Of a stretch of 64,000 nt of DNA, positions 1-11,919 are shown one piece after another (position 1 is the stretch's first letter; each line of letters opens with the position of its first letter). Both the position numbers and the translations under genes were made by a program. Origin of the DNA: Listeria welshimeri serovar 6b str. SLCC5334 (GTDB lineage: Bacteria > Bacillota > Bacilli > Lactobacillales > Listeriaceae); assembly GCF_000060285.1 (NCBI RefSeq), contig NC_008555.1, positions 1,798,001-1,862,000 on the forward strand, written 5' to 3'. The notes under the pieces were generated by a model. It did no database searches. It was not told where the DNA came from and was given only the letters and a program-made list of their open reading frames with translations.

Positions 1-43
1 TTCCAGACGTAGGATTGTAAATAACTCGAGCGCGTTTTTGCAT
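1..43 (-). CDS. dgkB: Diacylglycerol kinase DgkB, N-terminal fragment (runs off window)
   Basis: Only the first 14 codons are inside the window, reading MQKRARVIYNPTSG, which is the start of the DAGK-catalytic (lipid kinase) family with its YNPTSG motif. A strong Shine-Dalgarno (AAGGAGAGG) lies upstream. DgkB phosphorylates diacylglycerol so that it re-enters phospholipid synthesis during lipoteichoic acid turnover. The position just downstream of gatB fits the Listeria gene order I recall. The rest of the gene is outside the window, so the identification rests on the motif and the neighbourhood. Confidence 0.7.
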   Translation of the reverse strand, partial: MQKRARVIYNPTSG

Positions 44-113
44 TGTGTTCGTCCTCTCCTTACTCAAACAGCGTTGTTCAAAAGAAAAGCGCGTTTTGAC
101 ACATGATAGTAAT

Positions 114-142
114 ATTATAGCAAATTTCGTTTTAAATTCCTA
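114..142 (-). promoter_or_regulatory. Candidate dgkB promoter
   Basis: On the minus strand the sequence TGCTATAAT (extended -10, hexamer at 114-119) lies about 70 nt before the dgkB start. The -35 region at 137-142 is poor (TAGGAA), so the extended -10 would have to carry recognition. It sits between the gatB terminator and dgkB, as expected for a separate transcript. Confidence 0.45.
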
Positions 143-149
143 ATAAATA

Positions 150-179
150 AAGTAGTGAAGCAAAAATGCTTCACTACTT
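150..179 (-). terminator. Rho-independent terminator after gatB
   Basis: A perfect 12-bp stem (AAGTAGTGAAGC with its complement) and a 6-nt loop lie 4 bp past the gatB stop, followed by TTTATT on the minus strand. It ends the gatCAB transcription unit. Confidence 0.85.
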
Positions 180-183
180 ATCA

Positions 184-1614
184 TTAACGTTTATTCATTT
201 CTTCCAGTAATAACTTGTTAACCATCGGCGGGTTCGCTTGGCCTTTCGTTGCTTTCATTACTTGACCAACAAGGAAACCAACTGCGCGATCTTTACCATT
301 TTTATAGTCGGTGATAGATTGTTCGTTATTATCCAAAATTTCTCCAATAATAGTACGTAAAGCTCCTTCATCGGAAATTTGGACAAGCCCTTTATCTTTA
401 ACAACTTGCTCTGCATCGCCGCCATTTTGTGCTAATTCACGGAACACTTTTTTGGCAATTTTAGAGGAAATGGTGCCTGCTTCGATTAATTTAATCATCC
501 CTGCTAGATTTTCAGGTGTTAATCCTGTTTCGTTTAGTTCTTTTTGTTCTGCATTGAGATAGGCAGAAACTTCACCCATCAACCAGTTAGAGGCTTGTTT
601 AGCATCTGCTCTGGCTGCAAGAGTTGCTTCAAAGAAATCAGACATTTCTTTTGTGAGTGTTAGAACCATTGCATCGTATGCTGGTAAACCGAGATCATTT
701 ATATAACGAATTTGACGTTTATCTGGAAGTTCTGGAATTTCTGCACGAATGCGTTCTTTCCAAGCATCATCAATAAATAAATCTACTAAGTCTGGCTCTG
801 GGAAATAACGATAATCATCGGATCCTTCTTTGATACGCATCAAGGAAGTTTTCCCAGTTGCTTCTTCAAAACGACGTGTTTCTTGTTCAATAATGCCACC
901 AGAAAGAAGTACTTCTGCTTGGCGTTTTTCTTCATATTCAATACCTTTACGCACATTATTGAATGAATTTAGGTTTTTTAATTCTGTTTTTACACCAAAT
1001 GCTTCTTGTCCTATTGGACGAATGGAGATATTGGCATCACAGCGCATAGAACCTTCTTCCATTTTCACATCAGAAACGCCTGTATATTGAATGATAGATT
1101 TTAGTTTTTCTAAATATGCATATGCTTCTTCAGCTGAACGAATGTCCGGCTCAGAAACGATTTCGATTAGTGGTGTTCCTTGACGGTTAATATCCACTAA
1201 TGAGTAACCATGAGATGTATGGGTGTTTTTCCCAGCATCTTCTTCTAAATGAAGACGAGTAATGCCGATTTTTTTCTTTTTGCCGCCCACTTCGATTTCA
1301 ATCCAGCCGTGTTCACCAATTGGTTTATCGAATTGAGAAATTTGATATGCTTTGGGATTGTCTGGATAAAAATAATTTTTACGATCAAATTTTGTATGTT
1401 CAGCAATTTCACAGTTAATTGCCATTGCTGCTTTCATACCATACTCTACAGCACGTTTATTTAAAACTGGTAAAACACCTGGCATACCTAAGTCTACCAC
1501 GGTTGTATTTGTATTTGGTTCTGCCCCAAAATGAGCTGGCGCAGAAGAAAATATTTTTGAATTGGTTTTTAACTCTACGTGAACCTCAAGTCCAATAACT
1601 GTTTCAAAATTCAT
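184..1614 (-). CDS. gatB: Aspartyl/glutamyl-tRNA(Asn/Gln) amidotransferase subunit B
   Basis: GatB binds misacylated Glu-tRNA(Gln) or Asp-tRNA(Asn), activates the acyl group with ATP and receives ammonia from GatA to make Gln-tRNA or Asn-tRNA. It has 476 residues, the usual length. The N-terminal GLEVHVEL (8-15) and [12 protein letters not shown] (83-94) are family hallmarks of the kinase-like cradle. The Lys/Glu-rich C-terminal third fits the helical and YqeY-type tRNA-binding tail. It is last in a gatC-gatA-gatB unit, 11 bp after gatA, and is followed by a strong terminator. Confidence 0.97.
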   Translation of the reverse strand: MNFETVIGLEVHVELKTNSKIFSSAPAHFGAEPNTNTTVVDLGMPGVLPVLNKRAVEYGMKAAMAINCEIAEHTKFDRKNYFYPDNPKAYQISQFDKPIGEHGWIEIEVGGKKKKIGITRLHLEEDAGKNTHTSHGYSLVDINRQGTPLIEIVSEPDIRSAEEAYAYLEKLKSIIQYTGVSDVKMEEGSMRCDANISIRPIGQEAFGVKTELKNLNSFNNVRKGIEYEEKRQAEVLLSGGIIEQETRRFEEATGKTSLMRIKEGSDDYRYFPEPDLVDLFIDDAWKERIRAEIPELPDKRQIRYINDLGLPAYDAMVLTLTKEMSDFFEATLAARADAKQASNWLMGEVSAYLNAEQKELNETGLTPENLAGMIKLIEAGTISSKIAKKVFRELAQNGGDAEQVVKDKGLVQISDEGALRTIIGEILDNNEQSITDYKNGKDRAVGFLVGQVMKATKGQANPPMVNKLLLEEMNKR

Positions 1615-1625
1615 TGCTACGCCTC

Positions 1626-3077
1626 CTATAAGTTTGGTTTTTCTTTATGGAATGTTGTTTCTTGTTCAAATGCGTGCGCCACTTTGTATAGTAATGATTC
1701 TTCAAAGTAATTACCAATAATTTGTAAGCCAACAGGTAAGCCTTCTGAGAACCCACATGGAACAGAAATAGCTGGGACTCCTGCTAAGTTAATTGGAACC
1801 GTTAAAATATCATTAGAATACATCGTAATCGGATCATTAATCATTCCATCAATTTTAAATGCTGTTGTTGGAGAACTTGGGCCAATAATAACATCGTATT
1901 TTTCAAATACATTAACAAAATCTTGTTTAATTAGTGTACGTGCTTGTTGTGCTTTTTTGTAATAAGCATCATAATAACCGGAACTAAGTGCGTATGTTCC
2001 AAGCATAATACGACGTTTCACTTCATCTCCAAAACCTTCAGAACGTGTTTTTTTATAAAGTTCCTCTAAAGTATGTGCGTTTGGAGAACGATATCCGTAA
2101 CGAACACCGTCAAAACGCGATAGGTTAGAAGAAGCTTCACTGGAGGCTAAAATATAATAGCTTGCTACACCATATTCAGAATGAGGTAAAGAAACTTCAT
2201 CCCAAGTAGCGCCAAGTTTTTCTAATGTTTTAAGCGCATCTAAAACTGCTTGTTTTACGCCAGGGTCAACCCCTTCACCAAGATATTCTTTTGGAACACC
2301 AATGCGTAAGCCTTTAATATCTCCTGTTAAGTTATCTGAGAATCGTTCTACTGGTTGATTAATGGAAGTAGAATCATTCGCATCCAAACCAGAAATTGCT
2401 TCTAACAAATAAGCATTATCTTCTACATTTTTGGTGATTGGGCCGATTTGATCTAAAGAAGATGCAAAAGCAATTAAACCAAAACGAGATACACGACCAT
2501 ATGTAGGTTTCATTCCGACTACCCCACAAAAAGCTGCTGGTTGACGAATGGAGCCACCAGTGTCACTACCAAGTGAGAATAATACTTCTCCTGCCGCAAC
2601 AGCTGAGGCACTCCCACCTGAAGAACCACCAGGAACTCTTGATAAATCCCATGGGTTATGTGTTTTGTGGAAATATGATGTTTCTGTAGAAGAACCCATC
2701 GCGAATTCATCCATATTTAGTTTTCCAATATTAATTGTTTGAGCATTTTTTAATTTTGAAACAACCGTTGCATCATAAATTGGGTCGAAGTTTTCTAAAA
2801 TTTTACTTGCTGCTGTTGTACGCAAGTTTTTTGTAACGATATTATCTTTAATACCAATAGGAAGCCCTGCAAGCATATTATTTGGATCTATACCAGCATC
2901 TCCAAGCTCTTCTGCCACATCGAATGCTGCTTCTTTGTTTAAGGTAATAAATGAACCAACTTTATCCTCTACGGATTCAATTCGGTTGAATGATTCTGTT
3001 ACTAAATCAAATGGTGTAATTTCTTTTTTTACTAATTTATCATGTAATTCTTTTACTGAAAAATCAAATAAGCCCAA
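1626..3077 (-). CDS. gatA: Aspartyl/glutamyl-tRNA(Asn/Gln) amidotransferase subunit A
   Basis: This is the glutaminase subunit of the GatCAB transamidosome; it releases ammonia from glutamine and channels it to GatB. The 483-residue amidase-signature protein shows the whole Ser-cisSer-Lys triad: Lys77 in GIKDN, Ser152 in GGSSGGS and Ser176 in DTGGSIRQP. Gene order C-A-B with short gaps (23 bp from gatC, 11 bp to gatB) points to one transcript. Organisms with this complex commonly lack GlnRS, so the gene is probably essential. Nothing unusual is seen. Confidence 0.97.
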   Translation of the reverse strand: MGLFDFSVKELHDKLVKKEITPFDLVTESFNRIESVEDKVGSFITLNKEAAFDVAEELGDAGIDPNNMLAGLPIGIKDNIVTKNLRTTAASKILENFDPIYDATVVSKLKNAQTINIGKLNMDEFAMGSSTETSYFHKTHNPWDLSRVPGGSSGGSASAVAAGEVLFSLGSDTGGSIRQPAAFCGVVGMKPTYGRVSRFGLIAFASSLDQIGPITKNVEDNAYLLEAISGLDANDSTSINQPVERFSDNLTGDIKGLRIGVPKEYLGEGVDPGVKQAVLDALKTLEKLGATWDEVSLPHSEYGVASYYILASSEASSNLSRFDGVRYGYRSPNAHTLEELYKKTRSEGFGDEVKRRIMLGTYALSSGYYDAYYKKAQQARTLIKQDFVNVFEKYDVIIGPSSPTTAFKIDGMINDPITMYSNDILTVPINLAGVPAISVPCGFSEGLPVGLQIIGNYFEESLLYKVAHAFEQETTFHKEKPNL

Positions 3078-3100
3078 AATATTTTCCCTCCTTAGCGTGT

Positions 3101-3394
3101 TTATTGTTCCATTATGGTTGGTACTTTAAACATGCCGTCTTGTTCATCCGGCGCATTTTTTAGTACTTCTTTACGATCAAGACCTTTCGTTGCTACATCT
3201 TCACGTAACACATTCGATACATCAATCGCATGACTAGTTGGTTCTACATTGTTTGTATCTAGTGTATTTAATTGCTCCACTAGCTCAATAATTTTACCAA
3301 GCTGACCAGCAAAAGCAGTTGCTTCTTTTTCTGATACTTCTAATTTGGCAAGATTTGCTACTTTCTCTACTGTTTCTTTAGATATATTTGACAA
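3101..3394 (-). CDS. gatC: Aspartyl/glutamyl-tRNA(Asn/Gln) amidotransferase subunit C
   Basis: A 97-residue GatC that wraps around GatA and stabilises its contact with GatB. The N-terminal stretch [19 protein letters not shown] and the later NVEPTSHA are typical of the family. It is first in the gatCAB unit and has a good AAAGGAGGATGGC ribosome site directly before ATG. The 124-bp space upstream contains a -10-like TATAAT (3481-3486) and a stem-loop (3433-3465), so gatCAB may have its own promoter separate from camS. Confidence 0.95.
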   Translation of the reverse strand: MSNISKETVEKVANLAKLEVSEKEATAFAGQLGKIIELVEQLNTLDTNNVEPTSHAIDVSNVLREDVATKGLDRKEVLKNAPDEQDGMFKVPTIMEQ

Positions 3395-3432
3395 AATGCC
3401 ATCCTCCTTTTTAGTGTTACTTTCTACGCGGT

Positions 3433-3465
3433 AGTACTTCCCGCCTTTTAAAAATGGGAAGAACT
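3433..3465 (-). other. Leader stem-loop upstream of gatC
   Basis: An inverted repeat (AGT-CTTCCC with GGGAAG-ACT, one T/T mismatch, 13-nt AT-rich loop) lies in the camS-gatC gap. No run of T follows it, so it is not a normal terminator. It could affect processing or stability of gatCAB mRNA. The space is too short for a T-box leader and no T-box motif is seen. Confidence 0.4.
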
Positions 3466-3518
3466 GTCCTCTCCTGCATAATTATACAACAGGAAAGAAC
3501 AATTCGCATTGTTTTTTA

Positions 3519-4633
3519 TTAATCGTAAATATGTGCGGTTGCTGCATCTTCGTTTGCTTTTCTAGTAATTAAGGCTGCAGGACCATCTGAAGTCGAAATA
3601 TTTACTTGTAAGTCTGCGGTTTTTGGAATATGTTGACCAACTAAATCCGTCACATATTGGGTAAAGCCGATGATTTCAGCTTGACCATAAAATTGTAATG
3701 GAATATCAATATTAAGTTCTGCTAATTGTCCGTCTTCATATCTTCCACGTCCGACTACACCAGTAAAGTTTGGATAATAATCTTCTATTGCTTTTTTGAA
3801 GTTAAGGAAATTATCGTTGTCGGTTTTGTGATCTTTTGCAGATTCTGTTGATGGTAACACATAATTTTTTTCATCAATATTTTTCCAGTTCGACAAACTA
3901 TCTCCACTTGCTGTTGTATACGAGATAAAATTACCCGGAGCTACAGCATCACGTGCACCTTGTTTATAAATAGCAATTGTCACTGGGACGTTTTCTAATC
4001 CCTTTGTTTGGCGAATTCGATTTAACACAGTAGTAGACATTTCTTTTCCTTGCGCAAGTAAGTCACTATCGCTAATTGCTTGCTCGTAAGTATCTCCAAA
4101 TTTTTCTTTTTGATAATAGTCTACAGAGTTCATTGCAAGAGCAATCGAAATCCCGCCGAGAGCAACTGTATCTTTATCCGTTTGTTTCAAATAATCCTGT
4201 TCTAAAATATGCGCTAAATAAATAGGTTTGCGATCTTTTCCGTTTCCATTACTTTCAGGATTTAGACCATTAGGATTTTTCTTGCTTTTACGATCCAACC
4301 ATTTTTCTAAAGTGTCTTTATCCAAATATTGTCCTTCTTGGAAAAGATAATTATCTGGAGAATATTCATTTTGAGAAACTCGCATTAAACCAGATTCTAG
4401 CTCATTAATATCATATCTAGAGTAAATATTCGATACAACAAGCCCACGAGATTTACTTGGTTTATACGGTAATACAGTTTTGTAATAATTGGATGAGATT
4501 TGATTTTTTGTCATGATGCCCGTTTCTGCTTTTTTATCATCTTTTTGTACCACTTTATCGTTGGAATCGAGTTTTGGGGCACAGCCAGAGAGAATAAGCG
4601 TTAAACCGAGCGCTGCAATTATGAGTTTTTTCA

Positions 4634-4634
<1 letters not shown>
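3519..4634 (-). CDS. camS: CamS family sex-pheromone lipoprotein
   Basis: A 371-residue lipoprotein whose signal peptide ends in the lipobox LILSGC with Cys18 as the lipidation site, so it should be anchored outside the membrane. The CamS family is named for staphylococcal and enterococcal pheromone peptides cut from the signal peptide; the role of the mature protein is not clear. I start at the ATG whose first base overlaps the ligA stop (TAATG). The longer reading adds a basic, non-signal segment that overlaps ligA. It is translationally linked to ligA, and the order pcrA-ligA-camS-gatC is shared with other Firmicutes. Confidence 0.85.
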
Positions 4635-6661
<2,027 letters not shown>

Positions 6662-6670
6662 TTATCAAAT

Positions 6671-8866
6671 TTATACTTTTTCGATTGGCGCAAATTCTGC
6701 AAGCAATCTTTTGACGCCGGTTGGGCTTGGGAATGCTATATCCAGTTCCATTCCACTACCTTCTCCTTTGACACTTACAACCGTTCCTACGCCCCACTTC
6801 TTGTGACTAGCTTTATCACCGACTGTCCATCCAAGTGTTTCTGCACCTGATGATTTGTAAGCCGTTGTTGCTTTTTGTGGCATACGTGGTTTGGCATATG
6901 GTTTATCAGTTTTTAATTTATTTTCATTACCTAATTCTAGTAAATCTCGAGGAATTTCACCAATAAAGCGAGATTCTTGATTCGAGGATGGGCGACCGTA
7001 AAGCATACGTGAATACGCACTCGTTAAGAAAAGCTCTTCTTCTGCTCTAGTTATCCCAACGTAAGCAAGGCGTCGTTCCTCTTCCATTTCATCTTCTTCA
7101 TAAATGGCTCTGGAATGAGGGAAAATCCCTTCTTCCATCCCAACTAAAAAGACAACCGGGAATTCTAACCCCTTGGCTGAGTGAAGTGTCATTAATGTCA
7201 CAGCACCGTTTTGTTCTTCATTGTCTTCCTCTAACTTATCTACATCGGCAACAAGTGCTAAATCTGTTAAGAACGCGAGTAATGTTTTATCATCGTTCTC
7301 TTTTTCAAAGTTTTGTGTGACAGACAAAAACTCGTCGATATTCTCTAAGCGAGTTTGAGCTTCAATCGTTCGTTCATTTTTTAGCATTGCTCGGTAACCC
7401 GTTTTTTCGAGAATTTCTTCTACAAGTTCTGTTACTGACAAAAAGTCTTGCATTTGCGTGAATCCTCGAACCAAATCGTGAAAAGCGACTAAGTCTTTAC
7501 TTATTTTAGCAGAAATTCCCGCCAATTCAATTCGATTTAGTACTTCAAACAAGCTTAAATCGTAAGCTGCGGCAACATTGTTTAGTTTTTCTAATGTGCC
7601 AGGCCCAACTCCACGTTTTGGTACATTAATAATACGTGTCAAACTAATGTCGTCTTCATTATTACTGATTAGACGTAAATAAGCCAAAATGTCTTTAATT
7701 TCTTTTCTGTCATAGAATTTCGTGCCGCCGACCATAGTGTAAGCCATATTTGACTTCATGAAATATTCTTCCATGACACGCGACTGGGCATTGGTTCTAT
7801 AAAGAATAGCAAAATCAGAAAGTGGACGATTCGAATTGTTTACTTCTTCTTGGATTTTCATTACTACATAAGCCGCTTCTTCTTTTTCAGTTAACGCCTT
7901 ATGGTAAAAAATCTTCTTCCCTTCTGCATTACTAGTCCAAAGATTTTTAGGTTTACGATTACCGTTGTTTTCGATGACACGATTTGCTGCTTCTAAAATA
8001 CGTTTGGTCGAGCGGTAATTTTCTTCTAGTAAAATAGTCTTCGCATTGGGGTAGTCTTTTTCAAAGGACATTATGTTACTTATGTCAGCCCCGCGCCAGC
8101 CATAGATGGATTGGTCTGAATCCCCAACGACGCATAAATTTTTAAATCTGGAAGCAAGTAGTTTTACAAGCAAGTATTGTGCGTGGTTCGTATCTTGGTA
8201 CTCATCCACGTGAATATATTGAAACTTACGCTGATAATATTCTAAAACGTCCGGAACTCGTTCAAATAATTGAATAGTCACCATGATCAAATCATCAAAA
8301 TCAAGCGCTTGGTTTTTCTTCAGTTTCTTTTCGTATTTTTCATAGACTTCGCCGACCATTTTGTCATAGAACCCACTTGCTTCTTTCACATATTCGCTTG
8401 CTGTAATAAGTTCATTTTTTGCATTACTAATAGAAGCCAAAATACCCCGTGGCTCAAATTTCTTAGGATCGACATTCTTTTCCTTTAAAATACCTTTAAT
8501 GACCGATAATTGGTCACTACCATCTAAAATTGTAAAATTACGTTCGTAACCAATTCGGTCTATATCGCGACGTAAGATTCTTACACACATCGAGTGAAAC
8601 GTAGAAATCCAAATAGATTCTGCTTCACCGCCCATTAAATTACCAATCCGTGACTTCATCTCACGAGCTGCTTTATTTGTGAACGTAATCGCTAAAATAT
8701 TATACGGATTCACACTACGTTCTCTCACTAAATAAGCTATCCGGTGTGTTAAAACACGTGTTTTACCACTTCCGGCACCAGCCATAATTAATAAAGGTCC
8801 TTCTGTACTTTCTACTGCTCTTCGTTGTTCAGGATTTAATCCGTCAACTAATTCTTTTGCATTCAA
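6671..8866 (-). CDS. pcrA: ATP-dependent DNA helicase PcrA (UvrD/Rep type)
   Basis: A superfamily 1A 3'-5' helicase that removes recombinase filaments and works in repair and plasmid rolling-circle replication. Visible motifs are Walker A AGAGSGKT (29-36), DEYQDTN (motif II), [10 protein letters not shown] (motif III) and [10 protein letters not shown] (motif VI). The C-terminal [16 protein letters not shown] segment is the PcrA RNA-polymerase-interaction region. I choose a TTG start at 8866 (731 aa) because AGGAG lies 8 nt upstream of it. The in-frame ATG at 8872 sits almost on the Shine-Dalgarno, and the one at 8890 has none. Confidence 0.95.
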   Translation of the reverse strand: MNAKELVDGLNPEQRRAVESTEGPLLIMAGAGSGKTRVLTHRIAYLVRERSVNPYNILAITFTNKAAREMKSRIGNLMGGEAESIWISTFHSMCVRILRRDIDRIGYERNFTILDGSDQLSVIKGILKEKNVDPKKFEPRGILASISNAKNELITASEYVKEASGFYDKMVGEVYEKYEKKLKKNQALDFDDLIMVTIQLFERVPDVLEYYQRKFQYIHVDEYQDTNHAQYLLVKLLASRFKNLCVVGDSDQSIYGWRGADISNIMSFEKDYPNAKTILLEENYRSTKRILEAANRVIENNGNRKPKNLWTSNAEGKKIFYHKALTEKEEAAYVVMKIQEEVNNSNRPLSDFAILYRTNAQSRVMEEYFMKSNMAYTMVGGTKFYDRKEIKDILAYLRLISNNEDDISLTRIINVPKRGVGPGTLEKLNNVAAAYDLSLFEVLNRIELAGISAKISKDLVAFHDLVRGFTQMQDFLSVTELVEEILEKTGYRAMLKNERTIEAQTRLENIDEFLSVTQNFEKENDDKTLLAFLTDLALVADVDKLEEDNEEQNGAVTLMTLHSAKGLEFPVVFLVGMEEGIFPHSRAIYEEDEMEEERRLAYVGITRAEEELFLTSAYSRMLYGRPSSNQESRFIGEIPRDLLELGNENKLKTDKPYAKPRMPQKATTAYKSSGAETLGWTVGDKASHKKWGVGTVVSVKGEGSGMELDIAFPSPTGVKRLLAEFAPIEKV

Positions 8867-8930
8867 TTGCATTCTCCTATACACCACCATACAAACATTT
8901 GTTCTTATTTTATCATACTACACCTTATAT

Positions 8931-9608
8931 TCAAACCGTTTTCTTTGCAAAGACAGTTGTAGTTTCAAGTGCTTTTTCTATATCTTCATAAATTATATTG
9001 CCCACTATAATCGTATCTGCGTATTCGGCCATCTCAGCAGCTTGCTCTTTGGAACGAATCCCGCCGCCATACCAAAATTTTGTATCATCTAAAGCTGCAC
9101 TTACTTTTTTTGCGACTTCCGGATTTCCATACATCCCACTATATTCTATATAAAAAATGGGCAGACGAAATATATTCTCCGCCAAACGTGCATAAGCAAT
9201 AATATCTTCCTCTGTTAAGTCCGTCTTCGCTTCTGTCAATTGGGCAACTTTTGCATCTTTATTTAAAATTACATAACCTTCTGATGTAACTCGCTTCCAA
9301 GGGATAAACTCTCCCATTTCCTTGATTAATTCTTTGTGTAAACCATGTGTCCATTTGCTATTTTCCGTATTTAATACTACTGGAATTAAAAAATGCTCTG
9401 CTTCAGGCAAAATCATGGATTCATCGCTTACTTCAAGAAAAATGGGCAAGTCTGTTTCAGCTAACAATTCATACAAGTTTTCGACTGCTTCTGTTTGTAA
9501 ATTATCTGTTCCACCAATAATAAATCCATCGGTCCCAGAATGAATGAGTCGTGTAACACTATTATGAGGTAAATTCTTTGCTGGGTCTAACTTGAATAAA
9601 TGCTTCAT
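8931..9608 (-). CDS. pcrB: Heptaprenylglyceryl phosphate synthase PcrB
   Basis: A TIM-barrel prenyltransferase that joins a heptaprenyl chain to sn-glycerol-1-phosphate, giving an archaea-like ether lipid known from Bacillales. It has 225 residues with the family motifs YIEYSGMYG and GGGIRS near the C-terminus, where the phosphate is bound. I use the ATG at 9608 (GGAGGAG 4 nt upstream) rather than the codon four residues earlier. It precedes pcrA by about 65 bp with no terminator between, so a lipid enzyme appears to be co-transcribed with the helicase and ligase genes. Confidence 0.93.
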   Translation of the reverse strand: MKHLFKLDPAKNLPHNSVTRLIHSGTDGFIIGGTDNLQTEAVENLYELLAETDLPIFLEVSDESMILPEAEHFLIPVVLNTENSKWTHGLHKELIKEMGEFIPWKRVTSEGYVILNKDAKVAQLTEAKTDLTEEDIIAYARLAENIFRLPIFYIEYSGMYGNPEVAKKVSAALDDTKFWYGGGIRSKEQAAEMAEYADTIIVGNIIYEDIEKALETTTVFAKKTV

Positions 9609-9721
9609 TTGCTCCTCCAAGTCTCTATAATGGGATATCTTATTATAGCATTAGTTACATTTCATCGCACCCTTACAAGTGGAAATTTTAACTTTTTTTA
9701 AGCTTTTTTTATCAGTTGTAG

Positions 9722-9750
9722 TTGGGATAGCTTTTATTTTATGGTATGAT
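9722..9750 (+). promoter_or_regulatory. Sigma-A type promoter of the NSS transporter gene
   Basis: TTGGGA (9722-9727) and TATGAT (9745-9750) are separated by exactly 17 bp and lie 65 bp before the transporter start, pointing away from pcrB. A ribosome site (AAAGGAAATGGGGAT) follows. No riboswitch-like structure is evident in the short leader. Confidence 0.7.
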
Positions 9751-9814
9751 GAGGAAAATTTGATTTTATAATGACATCAGGGTTTTTACATAGAAAAAAG
9801 GAAATGGGGATATT

Positions 9815-11170
9815 ATGCAAGAAAACAGAGAAGAATGGGGCTCAAAAATCGGATTTATTTTAGCATCCGCTGGGTCTGCAATAGGTATCGGTGCGATTTG
9901 GAAACTGCCTTATGTGGCTGCAACTGCAGGAGGTGGCGCATTTTTCCTATTGTTTTTAGTTTTGACTTTACTCGTTGTTATGCCACTTTTGATTGCCGAA
10001 TTTGTCATTGGGCGTGGTTCAGGCGGAGATGCTGTTCAAGCTTATAAAACGCTCGCTCCTTTGACAAAGTGGAATCTCCTTGGAAAATTAGGTGTCGTTG
10101 GCGCAAGTATTTTATTTTCGTTCTATAGTGTAGTTGGTGGTTGGATAATCACTTACTTAATAAAAACATTAGTTGGTGGTATCGCTGGAGAAAACCAAGC
10201 GAGTCTGCTACATGATTTTCAAGTGACGACAGCGAATCCATGGATATCTGTCGGTGCAACGATTCTCTTTATTTTACTTAATGTGATTGTCATTAGCCGC
10301 GGGGTTGTTAGCGGGATTGAAAAAATGAGTAAGTTTATGATGCCAGCTCTTTTTATATTATTTATTGTTTTGATAATCCGGTCCTTGACGCTTCCTGGGG
10401 CAATGGAGGGAGTAGCCTTTTTCTTACGACCAGATTTTAGCCATTTTACTGCTCAAACCGTCCTTATAACACTTGGTCAGGCATTCTTTTCCTTAAGTGT
10501 GGGGATTTCTGTAATGGTGACATACAGTTCTTATTTGAATCGCTCGGTTAGTTTACCACAGTCAGCGATTTCGGTTTCACTAATGAATGTGTTTGTTTCA
10601 CTCCTTGCTGGGTTAGCAATTTTTCCAGCAGCTTTTTCGTTTAATATTACACCAGATGCAGGACCTGGATTGCTATTCGTTATTCTGCCATCCATTTTTA
10701 ACCAAATGCCATTTGGAATGTTGTTCTTTATTATATTTTTGATTTTATTCTTATTCGCTGCTTTAACATCTAGTTTCTCGATGCTTGAAGCGACAGTTGC
10801 GCCACTGATGAATGCTGGTGTAAATCGTAAAAAAGCAAGCCTCTTGATGGGACTAGTGATCGTTATAATGGCTATCCCAAGTGCACTAAGTTTTGGCGTT
10901 TGGAGTGACGTTCAACTATTTGGACTGAGTATTTTTGATGCTGCTGATTTTCTTGTATCAAATATTATTTTACCAGTAGGCGCCTTATTTATTGCGATTT
11001 TTGTTGGCTATAGACTACCACGCGAAATGCTTTTAAAAGAATTTACAACCAGTAGCCATTTTGGTAAAAAAATGTTTATTCTTTGGCTCTTTTTAATTAA
11101 ATATATTGCTCCCATTGCCATTATTTTTGTTTTTCTATCCGCAACTGGATTGATGGATTTCTTCTTTTAA
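9815..11170 (+). CDS. Sodium-dependent transporter, NSS/SNF family
   Basis: A 451-residue polytopic membrane protein of the neurotransmitter:sodium symporter family. TM1 contains the family signature GSAIGIGAIWKLPYVA with the unwound Gly-rich Na+/substrate segment, and about eleven further hydrophobic helices follow. Bacterial members usually import amino acids, tryptophan-like in LeuT relatives, with sodium; the substrate cannot be read from sequence. It is the only plus-strand gene in the first 30 kb, with its own promoter and a bidirectional terminator shared with the small gene downstream. Confidence 0.9.
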   Translation: MQENREEWGSKIGFILASAGSAIGIGAIWKLPYVAATAGGGAFFLLFLVLTLLVVMPLLIAEFVIGRGSGGDAVQAYKTLAPLTKWNLLGKLGVVGASILFSFYSVVGGWIITYLIKTLVGGIAGENQASLLHDFQVTTANPWISVGATILFILLNVIVISRGVVSGIEKMSKFMMPALFILFIVLIIRSLTLPGAMEGVAFFLRPDFSHFTAQTVLITLGQAFFSLSVGISVMVTYSSYLNRSVSLPQSAISVSLMNVFVSLLAGLAIFPAAFSFNITPDAGPGLLFVILPSIFNQMPFGMLFFIIFLILFLFAALTSSFSMLEATVAPLMNAGVNRKKASLLMGLVIVIMAIPSALSFGVWSDVQLFGLSIFDAADFLVSNIILPVGALFIAIFVGYRLPREMLLKEFTTSSHFGKKMFILWLFLIKYIAPIAIIFVFLSATGLMDFFF

Positions 11171-11173
11171 TGA

Positions 11174-11210
11174 AAAAAGCAATCACGCTAAATAATAAGC
11201 GGATTGCTTT
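11174..11210. terminator. Bidirectional terminator between the NSS gene and the small membrane gene
   Basis: AAAAAGCAATC-CGCT pairs with AGCG-GATTGCTTTT around an AT-rich loop. A-tracts on one side and T-tracts on the other serve both convergent genes. Confidence 0.8.
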
Positions 11211-11212
11211 TC

Positions 11213-11467
11213 TTATATTGCCATAAGGACGATACTAGCTACACAAATCAGGATTCCACTAAGGCCAATTGTCGTTCCAATTGCTCGCTTTTCTCTCACA
11301 TTTGCTAGTGTTGTGAAAATAAAACAAATAATAAAGACCCAGTGCCAAAGTAATGAAAAATCAAGTCCTGTGCCAGTAGTAAACATATTAATCACAAAAT
11401 AAATAACTGCAACAGCAAGAATAGAGATGATCACAACCTGATAGGTTTTACTCTTAAACTTTTTCAA
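11213..11467 (-). CDS. Small membrane protein of unknown function (84 aa)
   Basis: A short hydrophobic protein with a basic N-terminus (KKFKSKTYQ) and about three transmembrane helices (roughly 10-28, 38-54, 66-83), most likely in the cytoplasmic membrane. I do not recognise a family. Translation appears to begin at TTG, with a weak GGGATGGAAG site. It lies 18 bp after the YerC-like regulator and is probably co-transcribed with it; its 3' end abuts a bidirectional terminator. Confidence 0.7.
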   Translation of the reverse strand: MKKFKSKTYQVVIISILAVAVIYFVINMFTTGTGLDFSLLWHWVFIICFIFTTLANVREKRAIGTTIGLSGILICVASIVLMAI

Positions 11468-11485
11468 CTTCCATCCCGACCAATC

Positions 11486-11782
11486 TTATTCTGGCTTCGT
11501 CATTCTTGAAAATACTACATCGTACATATCATTGCCATAATGAAGTGAACGTTTTACACGTGAAATGGTTGCTGTACTTGCACCTGTTTCCGATTCAATC
11601 ACATTATATGTTTTTCCATCATGAAGCATTTTTGCTACTTGGAAACGTTGAGCCATGGATTGTATTTCATTCACTGTACAAACATCGTCAAAAAAAGCAT
11701 AACATTCTTCTAAATTCTCAAGAGTTAAAATCCCTTGGAAGAACTCATCCAATCCTTGTCCACGCAACTTCTCTATTTGCAT
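11486..11782 (-). CDS. YerC/YecD family TrpR-related DNA-binding protein
   Basis: A 98-residue protein of the TrpR-like family: helical N-terminus, then a helix-turn-helix in GKTYNVIESETGASTATIS (about 60-78). YerC is encoded in the pcrB-pcrA-ligA neighbourhood of B. subtilis as well, but its target genes are not established. I start at the ATG at 11782, which has GGAGGT 6 nt upstream, and leave out 13 residues of upstream reading frame. It is not a true tryptophan repressor as far as sequence tells. Confidence 0.85.
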   Translation of the reverse strand: MQIEKLRGQGLDEFFQGILTLENLEECYAFFDDVCTVNEIQSMAQRFQVAKMLHDGKTYNVIESETGASTATISRVKRSLHYGNDMYDVVFSRMTKPE

Positions 11783-11878
11783 AACTTTACCTCCAAATAA
11801 TCTCATATATCCTACTTTCATATTTTAACGTACCAACGTGTAAAACACAAACGTTTCTCTTCACTAAATAAACAAAAA

Positions 11879-11915
11879 AAGTACTATCTGAGAATTTTAT
11901 TCCAAGATAGTACTT
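11879..11915 (-). terminator. Terminator of the purine operon
   Basis: A perfect 11-bp stem (AAGTACTATCT / AGATAGTACTT) is followed by seven T on the minus strand, starting 5 nt beyond the purD stop codon. It ends the 12-gene pur transcript. Confidence 0.9.
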
Positions 11916-11919
11916 ATTT

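Noticed and set aside
3395..3518. T-box leader before gatCAB
   Set aside because: Gap is only 124 bp and there is no T-box sequence or terminator/antiterminator pair.
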